Positions 56,640 to 64,000 of a stretch of 64,000 nt of DNA are shown one piece after another. Position numbers and translations under genes: made by a program. This DNA is from Skermanella rosea (lineage in GTDB: Bacteria; Pseudomonadota; Alphaproteobacteria; Azospirillales; Azospirillaceae): positions 5,387,471 to 5,451,470 of the forward strand of contig NZ_CP086111.1 of the NCBI RefSeq assembly GCF_016806835.2, read 5' to 3'. Within the stretch, counting starts at the first letter, position 1. Every line of letters begins with the position of its first letter. The notes under the pieces are model-generated. The model worked only from the letters and a program-made list of their open reading frames with translations, did not search any database and was not told where the DNA came from.

Positions 56640-56930
56640 CGCCTATCAAGATCCTTTGGGTGGATCACCTGGGCCGCTGTGATGTGGTCCAAGTCTGACT
56701 CCATCCCGGCACGACTGCCAGTGCTTAAAAAGAACTGGGAAACGGCTGGCCTCAGACGTCAATGTAGACGGTGGCCCGGTAGGTTGATCCGCTGCGTGAG
56801 ACTTTTGCCCGGCCCGAATTTGCGAGGCCAGGTGAGTCCAGGAACAGCTCCCGGTAGTGACCTCAGGCTGGCTCCGGGATCGGGGCACATGTTCCCCCCG
56901 GCCTTCAGCAGCACCGCCCTAACCTCATCC

Positions 56931-58127
56931 TCATGGGCCGCCGGATCCTGTAAGGCAGTCTGGAACATCCAGGGTCAAAGTTCCCGCAGTGCCCGTGTCC
57001 CGCTCCTCCCTCCGGAACTCCCCACCAGCCATCTTGGTCAGCAGGGGGATCAACTCCAGCCCGGTGCCATGCCCCCGAAACTGTTCGGCCGGCATGCCAA
57101 TGCCATCGTCTGCCACGATGAGGCAAGCCTTGCCCGGCTCGGTTCTCTCCAGCGACACTGTGATCGTTCCGCGTCGGAGCGGAAAAGCGTACTTGAGGCT
57201 GTTCGTCACCAGTTCATTGACAATGAGACCCACCGCGACCGCTCGATCATGACTGACCTCCACGGGGACCAAACGGAGATGTAATCTGATGAGGCTATCG
57301 TCATCGGGCTCGTGGCCGTGCATTAGGAACCGCTGCTTAACGAGTTCAGCGAGGTAGCCGGCGAGGTCTACCGCGTGCGTGGCCCCGCTCTGGTAAAGGC
57401 GGCTATAGATAAGGGCGAGGGACTCCACGCGTTGTCCGACGCTTTCCAGTCGCTGTCTCGTCTCGATGCGTTTCGCCCTGCGAGCTTCCATCCTCAGGAA
57501 GGACGTCACGACGGCCATGTCGTTCTGAGCCCGGTGCTGTAGTTCACGAAGAAGAACGGCCCGCTCGGCCGCCGCCGCGGCAAGCTGGTGATGAGCCCTG
57601 TGCCGGTCTATGGCCGCACCCAGCAGGTTGGCGTAGGTCTGGAGGAAGCTGATACCGGCTGTGGTGAACTCCCGCTCGTCCTGGCAGTCCACTTCCAAGG
57701 TTCCATACGCCCGGTCTTTGCAGAGGATCAGGACGTTCAGTGAGACGACCACGCTCATTTGCCGCACCACCTCCGACGGCTCGAACCGCGTCTCTGTCGG
57801 GACGTGTGAGATCACGGGCTCGTCAGCCAGCATGGTATAACCGGCAGCGGAGCCGTGCCCCCCAGGGACGATAGTCTTGCCTGTGGTCGCAACCTCGGGC
57901 GGCACGCCGACGGCGGCTCGCAGCAGCATCTCGTCCTTTCCCGGTAGAGCCTCGAGTACCTTGGCGATGGGAGCCCTGAAGCCGCGTGCAACCAGTTCGC
58001 AGGCCCGCTGAAGGATGGCGTCCAGATTCTCGCTCTGGAGAGCGACCAACCCAAACTCGGCGAGTGCGGCCTGCTGCTCCGACCATGCACGCAGGCGGTC
58101 TTCCGAAGGATCCGGTGAGCGAAACAT
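56931..58127 (-). CDS. GAF-domain HisKA_2 sensor kinase
   Basis: 398 aa. GAF domain about 20-175 (ILQRACELVARGFRAPIAKVLE..., YGTLEVDCQDEREF), acceptor-region RELQHRAQNDMAVV with the His kept near residue 197, N-box NELVTNSLKYAFP and a G-box VADDGIGMP followed by GTGLELI, more complete than its neighbour. The gap to the next kinase is 291 bp, so separate promoters are possible. Signal unknown; GAF residues do not identify a ligand. Confidence 0.86.
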   Translation of the reverse strand: MFRSPDPSEDRLRAWSEQQAALAEFGLVALQSENLDAILQRACELVARGFRAPIAKVLEALPGKDEMLLRAAVGVPPEVATTGKTIVPGGHGSAAGYTMLADEPVISHVPTETRFEPSEVVRQMSVVVSLNVLILCKDRAYGTLEVDCQDEREFTTAGISFLQTYANLLGAAIDRHRAHHQLAAAAAERAVLLRELQHRAQNDMAVVTSFLRMEARRAKRIETRQRLESVGQRVESLALIYSRLYQSGATHAVDLAGYLAELVKQRFLMHGHEPDDDSLIRLHLRLVPVEVSHDRAVAVGLIVNELVTNSLKYAFPLRRGTITVSLERTEPGKACLIVADDGIGMPAEQFRGHGTGLELIPLLTKMAGGEFRREERDTGTAGTLTLDVPDCLTGSGGP

Positions 58128-58669
58128 CTGGCAAACCTTTCGTTTTGGACGCAGGTCTCGAAGTCGTCACCACAGTCACCGCCATTGAGACTGCAGCCGC
58201 CCCGTGCGTCTGGTCAATACGCTGACGCACGGTCAGACGATCCCGGCCGAAGTTGATGGGCCGGCCGGAGCACCTGCGGAACACCTGATCCTGCTCCGCG
58301 AGGGCGACCACCTCCGGATTGAACGACCCTTGCGGAAGCGGCATCCTGGCGGGGATCCTCACGGCCCTTCGGCGGTCGGTTCGGCGTAATGGGCAGCAGG
58401 TTGTTACCACCTTAACACTCATCCTGTTGTCCAGAACCGCACCAGACAACGGGCACGCCAAACCGGTGTACTTGGTGTCTATAAGGTCAATGGGGATATA
58501 CTCTCCTGACAGAGGCACAAACCCAAGCATAAACGTTGCACATGCCCTCCGTTGGTGCGATGATCCCTCCACCGCCAGTTGCCGAACCACTCTATCGTTT
58601 CAGCTGAGACGAATGGAAGCAGACGCGTCCTGGTGATGTGACGGGAACGCTGCACAAGGAGGCAGCAAG
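58128..58669. other. region without a firm gene
   Basis: About 540 bp between the leftward kinase and a rightward small gene. It should hold both promoters. Open frames here have no family match or ribosome site. Confidence 0.4.
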
Positions 58670-59026
58670 ATGATCCCGAATGAAGTTCTGGCAGCGTGGA
58701 TCGTGGCCGTGATGACCGGGGCTACGGCATTGGGCGGGCTCTCACTGCTTGGCAGCCCTCCTTCGGCCGGCGGCATGGAAGCTGAACCCCTGCCGTTCCA
58801 TTACGCCGATGTAAGCACTGCTCGGCGGCTCCTTCCTCTAAACCCGGCCTGGAGATCCCGCCTGGAGGCTACCGGCAGCCTGCCGGCTCGCCCGGTGGCG
58901 ACCCCGGTAGAGTGGGCCGACGATGACGATCAGGGGGATGAGATCGATCAGCACGACAAGAGAGATGAACCACCTGAGGGACCACTTGCGACAGCGTACA
59001 ATGCCGCCGTGTTCCTAAGTCCATAA
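58670..59026 (+). CDS. hypothetical protein with N-terminal membrane anchor
   Basis: 118 aa. One hydrophobic N-terminal segment (VLAAWIVAVMTGATALGGLSLLG), then a polar, Asp/Glu-rich stretch (WADDDDQGDEIDQHDKRDEP). AAGGAGG eight bases before ATG 58670 is a strong ribosome site. No family recognised. Confidence 0.6.
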   Translation: MIPNEVLAAWIVAVMTGATALGGLSLLGSPPSAGGMEAEPLPFHYADVSTARRLLPLNPAWRSRLEATGSLPARPVATPVEWADDDDQGDEIDQHDKRDEPPEGPLATAYNAAVFLSP

Positions 59027-59277
59027 ATTCGAAGCGATACCATGCCGTCTGGAAAACGCCGGTCACGTCGGCTGTTGATGACACGCATTTTCTTTCGGCG
59101 GAGAACGTCGCCTGGCCCTGATCGAAATTTTTCGGCCTGTTCCATCTCGATCTGAAACACTGATTGATCATGAGGAAGAACAGTCTATCCAGAGCCGACC
59201 AACGTCGCAGTACTCAGCGGCAGCCTACCTAAAGTCTCCTTGATTACACGGCGACATAGCTAAATTTGGTGTATGCC

Positions 59278-59628
59278 ATGGAAATCACAATGATGCATCG
59301 ATCCTTGCCCACCGCGGAGTCTCCGCTTATCGAGGAAGCGTCAAGTATCTACCTCTCTGGTCTGGAGATTATCTACTTCGTGGGAGAATGTCCGATCCGG
59401 CTTCGCAGTCGCGACATCACGCCGCCGCGGAGCCATGCCAGAGCCGTCCTGGTGGTTCTAGCTGTGAGCGAGGTGGCCTGGGCGGGCCGGATCGCCGACG
59501 TGATTGATGCCTGGGAAACCGCCTACCAGAGCAGTGATCCATTCTGGATCAAGGCCGTTGCCGAGCGGATCAAACGGCTTGCCCTGATCAGCAACGGGCT
59601 GATGATCTTCACGCCTCCGGCGGCGTGA
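59278..59628 (+). CDS. hypothetical protein
   Basis: 116 aa from ATG 59278 (MEITMMHRSLPT...); GTG 59266 is an alternative. Contains a hydrophobic helix ARAVLVVLAVSEVAW near the middle and a C-terminal helix region WIKAVAERIKRLALI. No motif known. Confidence 0.55.
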   Translation: MEITMMHRSLPTAESPLIEEASSIYLSGLEIIYFVGECPIRLRSRDITPPRSHARAVLVVLAVSEVAWAGRIADVIDAWETAYQSSDPFWIKAVAERIKRLALISNGLMIFTPPAA

Positions 59629-59682
59629 CAGTCGGCATCTGGGTCATGACGGATGCGGTACGGGTCAACCAGGAGGCTTGCC

Positions 59683-60177
59683 ATGCGGAGAACGGTGTTC
59701 GTTGTCGCCACAGCTCTGACCCTCTCCAGCGGCACGGTCTTGGGCCAGGAAAAGGCGACGCCTCAGCAGGTGGTGCAGAAGGTCCGGCAAGCTGTCGGTT
59801 ACCTGAGCCAGAAGGGAGAGGCCGGCCTCGCGACCTTCAAGGAACGGCGATCCGATTACGTATGGGCCGACACCTATGTCTTCGTGATCGACTGCGAACG
59901 TAGGAAGGTGGCCGCAAACCCGCTGTTCGGCTTCGTTGGCATGCCGCTGTCCGACCTGAAGGATCCCACCGGCAAGGTGATCGGCCCGATGTTCTGCCCG
60001 AGCGGCACAACCGAGGGCTACTGGGTCGAGTACCATTGGCCCAGGGCAGGCCAGAAGCAGCCGGCCCGCAAGCTGACCTATATTGAACCTGTCCCGGACA
60101 CGCCATTCACGGTGGGAGCGGGTATCTACGACAACAAGTTCACGACCACGGACCTTGAGACGGCGAGTGGACAATGA
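59683..60177 (+). CDS. secreted Cache-domain protein
   Basis: 164 aa. Signal peptide (VFVVATALTLSSGTVLG, cleaved before QEKA), then a single Cache_2-type sensor fold: VQKVRQAVGYLSQKGEAGLATFKE..., YVFVIDCERRKVAANPLFGFVGMPLSDLKD and a YIEPVPDTPFTVGAGIYD end. Such domains usually form the periplasmic part of chemoreceptors or kinases; here it is free in the periplasm, so it may act as a solute-sensing partner. The start is ATG 59683, preceded by ggaggc. Confidence 0.8.
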   Translation: MRRTVFVVATALTLSSGTVLGQEKATPQQVVQKVRQAVGYLSQKGEAGLATFKERRSDYVWADTYVFVIDCERRKVAANPLFGFVGMPLSDLKDPTGKVIGPMFCPSGTTEGYWVEYHWPRAGQKQPARKLTYIEPVPDTPFTVGAGIYDNKFTTTDLETASGQ

Positions 60178-60296
60178 CAGAAATCAGCCGGCGGGCCTAT
60201 GCCCGACGAGGTCAGGGCATTAGCAACAAGTGATGGATAGGACTGTTTGGGCATCTGCGGCACTTCAAGTCCAAACAACGTCCAGATGGTGATCCG

Positions 60297-60548
60297 ATGT
60301 CCGACTCCCCTGCTGCAATGCCCCCGTTCTTCGATCTTTGGCTGTATTCTGCCAACAGATATTCCATGAACTTGGGCCGTGACTGGGCTCGGGATGCACA
60401 TCGACACCAACAGGAGTGCATCGACAACTGGCTGGCATTCCTCCAGTTATGCACGCCAGACTTCCGCCCGTCCGTTGAAGTCCTGCCGCCCCTGGCTTCA
60501 GCGTCCCATTGGGACCGCCAGACCATTCCGTTCCTCAGACGGGTATGA
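60297..60548 (+). CDS. small hypothetical protein
   Basis: 83 aa (MSDSPAAMPPFFDLWLYSANRYSMNLGRDWARDAH...), aromatic-rich and helical, somewhat like short phasin-type proteins but with no firm match. No clear ribosome site. Single gene. Confidence 0.45.
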   Translation: MSDSPAAMPPFFDLWLYSANRYSMNLGRDWARDAHRHQQECIDNWLAFLQLCTPDFRPSVEVLPPLASASHWDRQTIPFLRRV

Positions 60549-60662
60549 GGCGGTCACGTCCTGTCAGTATATCATACACGAAGCATTTCGGCGGCCCTCT
60601 CCCAATGAGCCAAGACCCGTTTGCACCCTGGCAGGACAAACGGCGGCGAATGCCCCCGAATC

Positions 60663-61545
60663 CTACACAAGAGAGTCGAGTTGCCGCCGCTGCTCAGGCG
60701 AGAGTTTCAGACGACTGGCGAGATAGGACAAGTACTGGCGGTCCGTCTCCGTTCCACCCTGCACGGCCAGTTCCGAGGCTAGGTAAACCTGTTCGGCGGT
60801 CTCGGGATCGTTGACCTGCCGCAGGATCTCGTCGAGCGGCTTGGGTGCCTGAAGTTCCTGCTCGACAATCCGCCGGTCATCCGGCCCGGCTTCCGCAGCG
60901 TCAAGACTCGATAAGATGCGTTGCTGTTCGTCGGGCGTGATCTGGCCGTCCGCATTGGCCGCCGTGATCATCGCCCGGATCAAGAGCAGGGCTTTGGCAT
61001 CCCCGAGGTCGGGTTCCGGCGTTCGGCCCCGGAGGACACCGGCCAAGCGGTCCCCTAGACCACCACCGAGGCCTTTTCCCGAGCTCACTCCGCCGATCAC
61101 CCCGCCGAGACCTAGTGCACTGACGCATTCAAAAGATTCAGAGAGCGATATGCAAGCTCATGTGTAGACTGCATTTTTGCTGTTCTCGGTGCATCTCTTG
61201 TATGCATCAGTGTACTAGCTTGTCCAGGATGCCCCCCAGGGGACCGGCGGAGGAACCAGGCGAGTGGGTGCTTGGGGAGGGCGTCGCTATCGATTCGTCC
61301 TTCCGACCGTCCTGATAGGCTTTGTAGGCGAGATATGCCAAGGCCGCGAGACCCGCCTTCTCGGTCAGGCCCATACCGCCCGCCGAGACGGGTGGTTGGC
61401 CCTGACCGTAGTGGCCCTTCTTGAACTTCTTCTTGCCTTTTCCGAGGAGCAGCGGGGTGGCTGCGGCAAAGGCCGGACCGCGGCCACTGCGGCCCGCGAG
61501 CCCGCTCGCCAGCATGACACCGAGGACTTTGCTCAGGTTTCCCAT
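60663..61545 (-). pseudogene. DUF533-family gene split by a MITE
   Basis: Two leftward pieces of one gene. N-terminal part from 61545 (MGNLSKVLGVMLASGLAGRSG...) to GGILDKL at 61219, then the 101-bp MITE with one TA duplicate, then GLGGVIGG through a DUF533 (TerB-like helical) region LIRAMITAANADGQITPDEQQRIL... to the stop at 60663. Joining across the element without the extra TA gives DKLGLGGVIGG in one frame. The family is inner-membrane associated, function unclear. Confidence 0.85.
61115..61215. mobile_element. 101-bp MITE, copy 2 (IS630-type target), disrupting a gene
   Basis: Identical to 43418-43518; flanked by TA at 61113-61114 and 61216-61217. The undisturbed target would read CTAG. 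Terminal inverted repeats of about 25 bp with several mismatches. No transposase of matching type is in the window. Confidence 0.9.
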
Positions 61546-61677
61546 GCCTTCCTCTGATCTGGTTACCGTCGTGGAGTACATGGTTGTGGGCCGGGTTTTG
61601 GCCAACTACCCGAGCGGCAATCTCGCCCAGTCATCCGGCTGCGTGTGGGGCTGCCGCCGGTGATGCGACGGTCGCAT

Positions 61678-62193
61678 TCACTCGGCAGCAATAGCCCGCT
61701 GGTAGGACTCGTTGATCATCGCCACCTCTTCGTCCGTCAGCTTGCCCGCTCTGGGTAGATCCCGGACGTCACCGACACCCTCCGCTGTCATCTTGTCCCG
61801 CCAGTACTTCGCCTTGGCCCGCTCCTTGTTCGTCGGGGTTCTCCCGTGCACCGCCGGGCGTCCGGGTTCCCCACCTCCCGGCCCCGGCAAGTTGAAATCC
61901 ACGTGTCGAAGCTCGAACGCGTGCGGGATTGCCGCGTAGAGTTCGGCGATGATGGTTGCCTGATCCAGCGAGAAGACGCGAAAGGTCACCTCTCGCTCGT
62001 CATCGGGATCCGGGATGGAGCCCTGGCCAAACATCTGGAGCAGGTCCTCATACTCCCTCGCCCGGATGACCATGTCTTCGGTGATGTCCATCAGTTCGAA
62101 ACTCCGGGCATCAGTCGGCCAGAGCTTGGCGGAATAGATGAGCGAGCCTTGGCTGAAAGGACCAGCGAGCCAGCCATTTTCGCTCAAGCCCAC
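61678..62193 (-). CDS. hypothetical protein
   Basis: 171 aa from GTG 62193, overlapping the stop of the metallophosphoesterase-like gene by ten bases; ATG 62091 (MDITEDMVIRAREYEDLLQMF) is the alternative start and looks more natural. A C-terminal segment (NKERAKAKYWRDKMTAEGVGDVRDLPRAGKLTDEEVAMI) is helical. No family recognised. Coupled to the upstream gene. Confidence 0.6.
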   Translation of the reverse strand: MGLSENGWLAGPFSQGSLIYSAKLWPTDARSFELMDITEDMVIRAREYEDLLQMFGQGSIPDPDDEREVTFRVFSLDQATIIAELYAAIPHAFELRHVDFNLPGPGGGEPGRPAVHGRTPTNKERAKAKYWRDKMTAEGVGDVRDLPRAGKLTDEEVAMINESYQRAIAAE

Positions 62194-63032
62194 GCCTCGA
62201 AGCCCTCATCCATCACGGTAGACGTATCGATCACCTGCACGGTGTATGGGCCGCTCCTTTTCTGGCCGGGATAGCCGCGGGGATTGCTGATGAACCGCAC
62301 GCCCTGGTCGGTGAAATCCTGATGAAGGCTGGATCGGCCGAAGCACCACGTGGTCAGCTTGCCGCCATCCAGGCAGTCCGACCAGATCGGGGCCAGGGCG
62401 GCCGTGCAGGCTACCTCTGGCTCCAGGTCCCAGATGTGGTCGCCTGTGAAAGTTATGGCGTCCGCGTGGGGAGCCGCGTAGGTAACAACCACGATCTCGT
62501 GTATGGACGGATCCGCCGCCGCACCCTTCACCTGCTGAGCCAAAAGCTCCACGTGATGTCCGGAAAGGCCATCAGGCAGAACGGGAGTGCTGAGCCCCAC
62601 ATTGCCGACATCATGGTTGCCCCACGGTATCTCGGACAGCCCCTGATCGGAAACAACGCTCCCCGCCGCTTCGGCAGGGAGATGCCTCCAACCGGTCATG
62701 CCGCAAACCAGTGTGCTCTCGATCATCAAGCCGGAACCGGTGCCAAGATAGTAGATGCCGTCATGCTGCTCGGCGAACTGCCGGAGCCTCTCGGTCGCCG
62801 CGGGAGCCCAGCAACCGTTTGGGTGTTCGCACGGCCCCTCGACAAAGATCACGCATCGAAACGCCTGCCGGGCCAGCAGGATCTCCGCCATGGTATGGTT
62901 GGATGAGCCTGAAACGTTACCGGCAATTACCAGGATATCGGTCCCGGTCCATCGTCGCACGACATGCCAGTCGAACTGCTGATTGTCCGGGTAGTGATCG
63001 ACATGGAGGTCGGAAACCAGAGCGAACTTCAA
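62184..63032 (-). CDS. metallophosphoesterase-like protein with degenerate active site
   Basis: 282 aa. The first metal motif SDLHVDH is intact, but later ones are changed: GDxxD reads GNVSG (Asp to Asn), GNHE reads GPCEH, THxxP reads TYAAPH and GHTH reads GRSSLH. The overall layout still follows calcineurin-like phosphoesterases. TTG 63032 is taken as the start because it gives the usual MKFALVSDLH lead; ATG 63095 and 63161 are upstream alternatives. Likely not an active diesterase, or one with altered metal use. Overlaps the downstream hypothetical gene. Confidence 0.7.
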   Translation of the reverse strand: MKFALVSDLHVDHYPDNQQFDWHVVRRWTGTDILVIAGNVSGSSNHTMAEILLARQAFRCVIFVEGPCEHPNGCWAPAATERLRQFAEQHDGIYYLGTGSGLMIESTLVCGMTGWRHLPAEAAGSVVSDQGLSEIPWGNHDVGNVGLSTPVLPDGLSGHHVELLAQQVKGAAADPSIHEIVVVTYAAPHADAITFTGDHIWDLEPEVACTAALAPIWSDCLDGGKLTTWCFGRSSLHQDFTDQGVRFISNPRGYPGQKRSGPYTVQVIDTSTVMDEGFEAWA

Positions 63033-63365
63033 TGCAGGTGTCCTAACCTCTTGGGTTTCGCACAAGCCCGCCGAGGCGAAGGCCGCCGACGGCATGGAGC
63101 GGCATATCCGCGGCCCTTTCAAACTGAACTTATCAGCATGCTTTCGCGGGAACCAAGGCAATAAAGTTCCTTTTCAGAAAAGTTCCATATCAAAGAGAAT
63201 TATGCTTTTTGGCGTGTCCTCGTTGGACTTGCAACAAAAGTGTAACCCCGGTATAACCAATGCTGCACCGCACAACAACGCCGTGCCGGCTTATTGTGGG
63301 CTAGGCCGTAGGTGCTGTCCTGGCCTCCGCAGGACAGTATGAGCAACTGCATGGACCCTCTTGAT
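63033..63365. other. intergenic region
   Basis: About 330 bp between divergent genes, AT-richer from 63120 to 63260. It should contain promoters for both sides. Nothing else seen. Confidence 0.4.
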
Positions 63366-64000
63366 ATGAATAGCACCACTTCGTCTGATCCAGGAGCGGC
63401 ATCCTCAAATGGGCAGTTAGACTACCGGCTGCTGGTGGCGACGATCCGGGATCCCTTGCTGGTAATCTCTCCGGACGGAGTGATCCTGGCGGCCAATCAC
63501 CCCGCGGCAATCATGCTGGAGACCCCTCCGAGGGCGGGCGATCTCCTGTGGGGCCACGTGCCTATGGGCATGGTCTACGATTATGCCGGAGTTGTTGACA
63601 CTGTCGTTCTCTCCTGTCGCTCCATCCGCTTCGAGCAGCAGGTCGGGGGCCGGTGGTTCGAAATCTCTGTCGAACCGATGCTCGGGAAAGCAGATCAGAC
63701 AATGGCCGTTTTGGTCCATGGTAGGGACATAACGGCCAGGAGGCAGATCGAGGCTTGCCACCGGGCCAGCGAAGCCCTCCTGTCCGTGATCATCGATCAT
63801 TTGCCCGAATTGATCTACTGGAAGGACCAGCAGGGACGGTTCCTTGGATGCAATCGGGCCTTTGCTGAGGCCAACGGCCTGACCTCCCCAGAGGAGGTCC
63901 GCGGTAAAACCGACTGGGACTTCCTGCCTCCGGGACAAGCTACGTCTCTCCACCAGCAGGACTCCGCCGTGATGACGGAGCATCGCTGCCATCGGGCGGA
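63366..64000 (+). CDS. PAS-domain protein, probable sensor kinase (partial)
   Basis: Open to the window end (at least 211 codons). ATG 63366. Two PAS domains: about 20-125 (RLLVATIRDPLLVISPDGVILAANHPAA..., ending MAVLVHGRDITARRQ) and one starting near 140 (LLSVIIDHLPELIYWKDQQGRFLGCNRAF...VRGKTDWDF). The second is close in wording to the second PAS of the kinase at 50046 (QIPHAVYWKDRQSRYLGGNRIF). A kinase or cyclase output would be expected beyond 64000. Confidence 0.75.
   Translation, partial: MNSTTSSDPGAASSNGQLDYRLLVATIRDPLLVISPDGVILAANHPAAIMLETPPRAGDLLWGHVPMGMVYDYAGVVDTVVLSCRSIRFEQQVGGRWFEISVEPMLGKADQTMAVLVHGRDITARRQIEACHRASEALLSVIIDHLPELIYWKDQQGRFLGCNRAFAEANGLTSPEEVRGKTDWDFLPPGQATSLHQQDSAVMTEHRCHRA

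Overview
High-GC DNA from an alphaproteobacterium, probably of the Rhodospirillales/Azospirillaceae group (Azospirillum- or Skermanella-like). This is an inference from gene content: an APS-type CysH with a fused CysNC, an NtrC-family regulator of the group's style, a chemoreceptor with a C-terminal PilZ-like tail, and many HWE/HisKA_2 kinases. No 16S gene is present to confirm it.

Region 1 (1-26.4 kb) is dense, well-kept chromosome. It carries sulfate assimilation (cysH, cysD, fused cysNC), an outer-membrane barrel protein, phosphonate catabolism (phnX plus an HD oxygenase-like gene), an S-adenosylmethionine hydrolase, a four-gene Mn/Zn/Fe ABC importer, a large hybrid kinase whose phospho-acceptor histidine is arginine, an operon of LOV photoreceptor kinase, single-domain response regulator and chemoreceptor, a cold-shock gene, a sigma-54 activator, an SDR oxidoreductase, an HWE kinase, and the tightly overlapping operon yggT-DUF167-folD-corA. 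It ends in tRNA-Ala(CGC).

Region 2 (26.35 kb to the window end) looks like an integrated island. A tyrosine recombinase lies directly against the tRNA 3' end. A 638-bp copy of the tRNA end plus the integrase 5' half recurs in inverted orientation at 30.9-31.6 kb, enclosing an Mrr-type endonuclease, a decayed YgjP-like peptidase, a decayed serine recombinase and an unknown membrane protein. A complete serine recombinase follows. From 32.4 to 45.5 kb coding density is low and decay is common: frameshifted genes, a DUF4926 gene present as one intact and two frameshifted copies, large palindromes, short repeats, a divergent CoaD-like gene and small secreted proteins.

Region 3 (46-64 kb) is still accessory and is packed with two-component genes: six histidine kinases or partial kinases, an orphan ATPase fragment and three effector-less receiver proteins, with no DNA-binding output domain. 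They are mixed with a VanZ-like protein, a cupin, a secreted Cache-domain protein, a metallophosphoesterase-like protein lacking most metal ligands, and several unknowns. A 101-bp MITE occurs twice (43.4 and 61.1 kb). The second copy splits a DUF533 gene, and removing it together with one TA restores the reading frame exactly.

The most notable items are the inverted integrase duplication, the MITE, the LOV/receiver/chemoreceptor operon, the histidine-less hybrid kinase and the kinase-rich island. I found no CRISPR array, rRNA or clear defence operon beyond the solitary Mrr-like gene.
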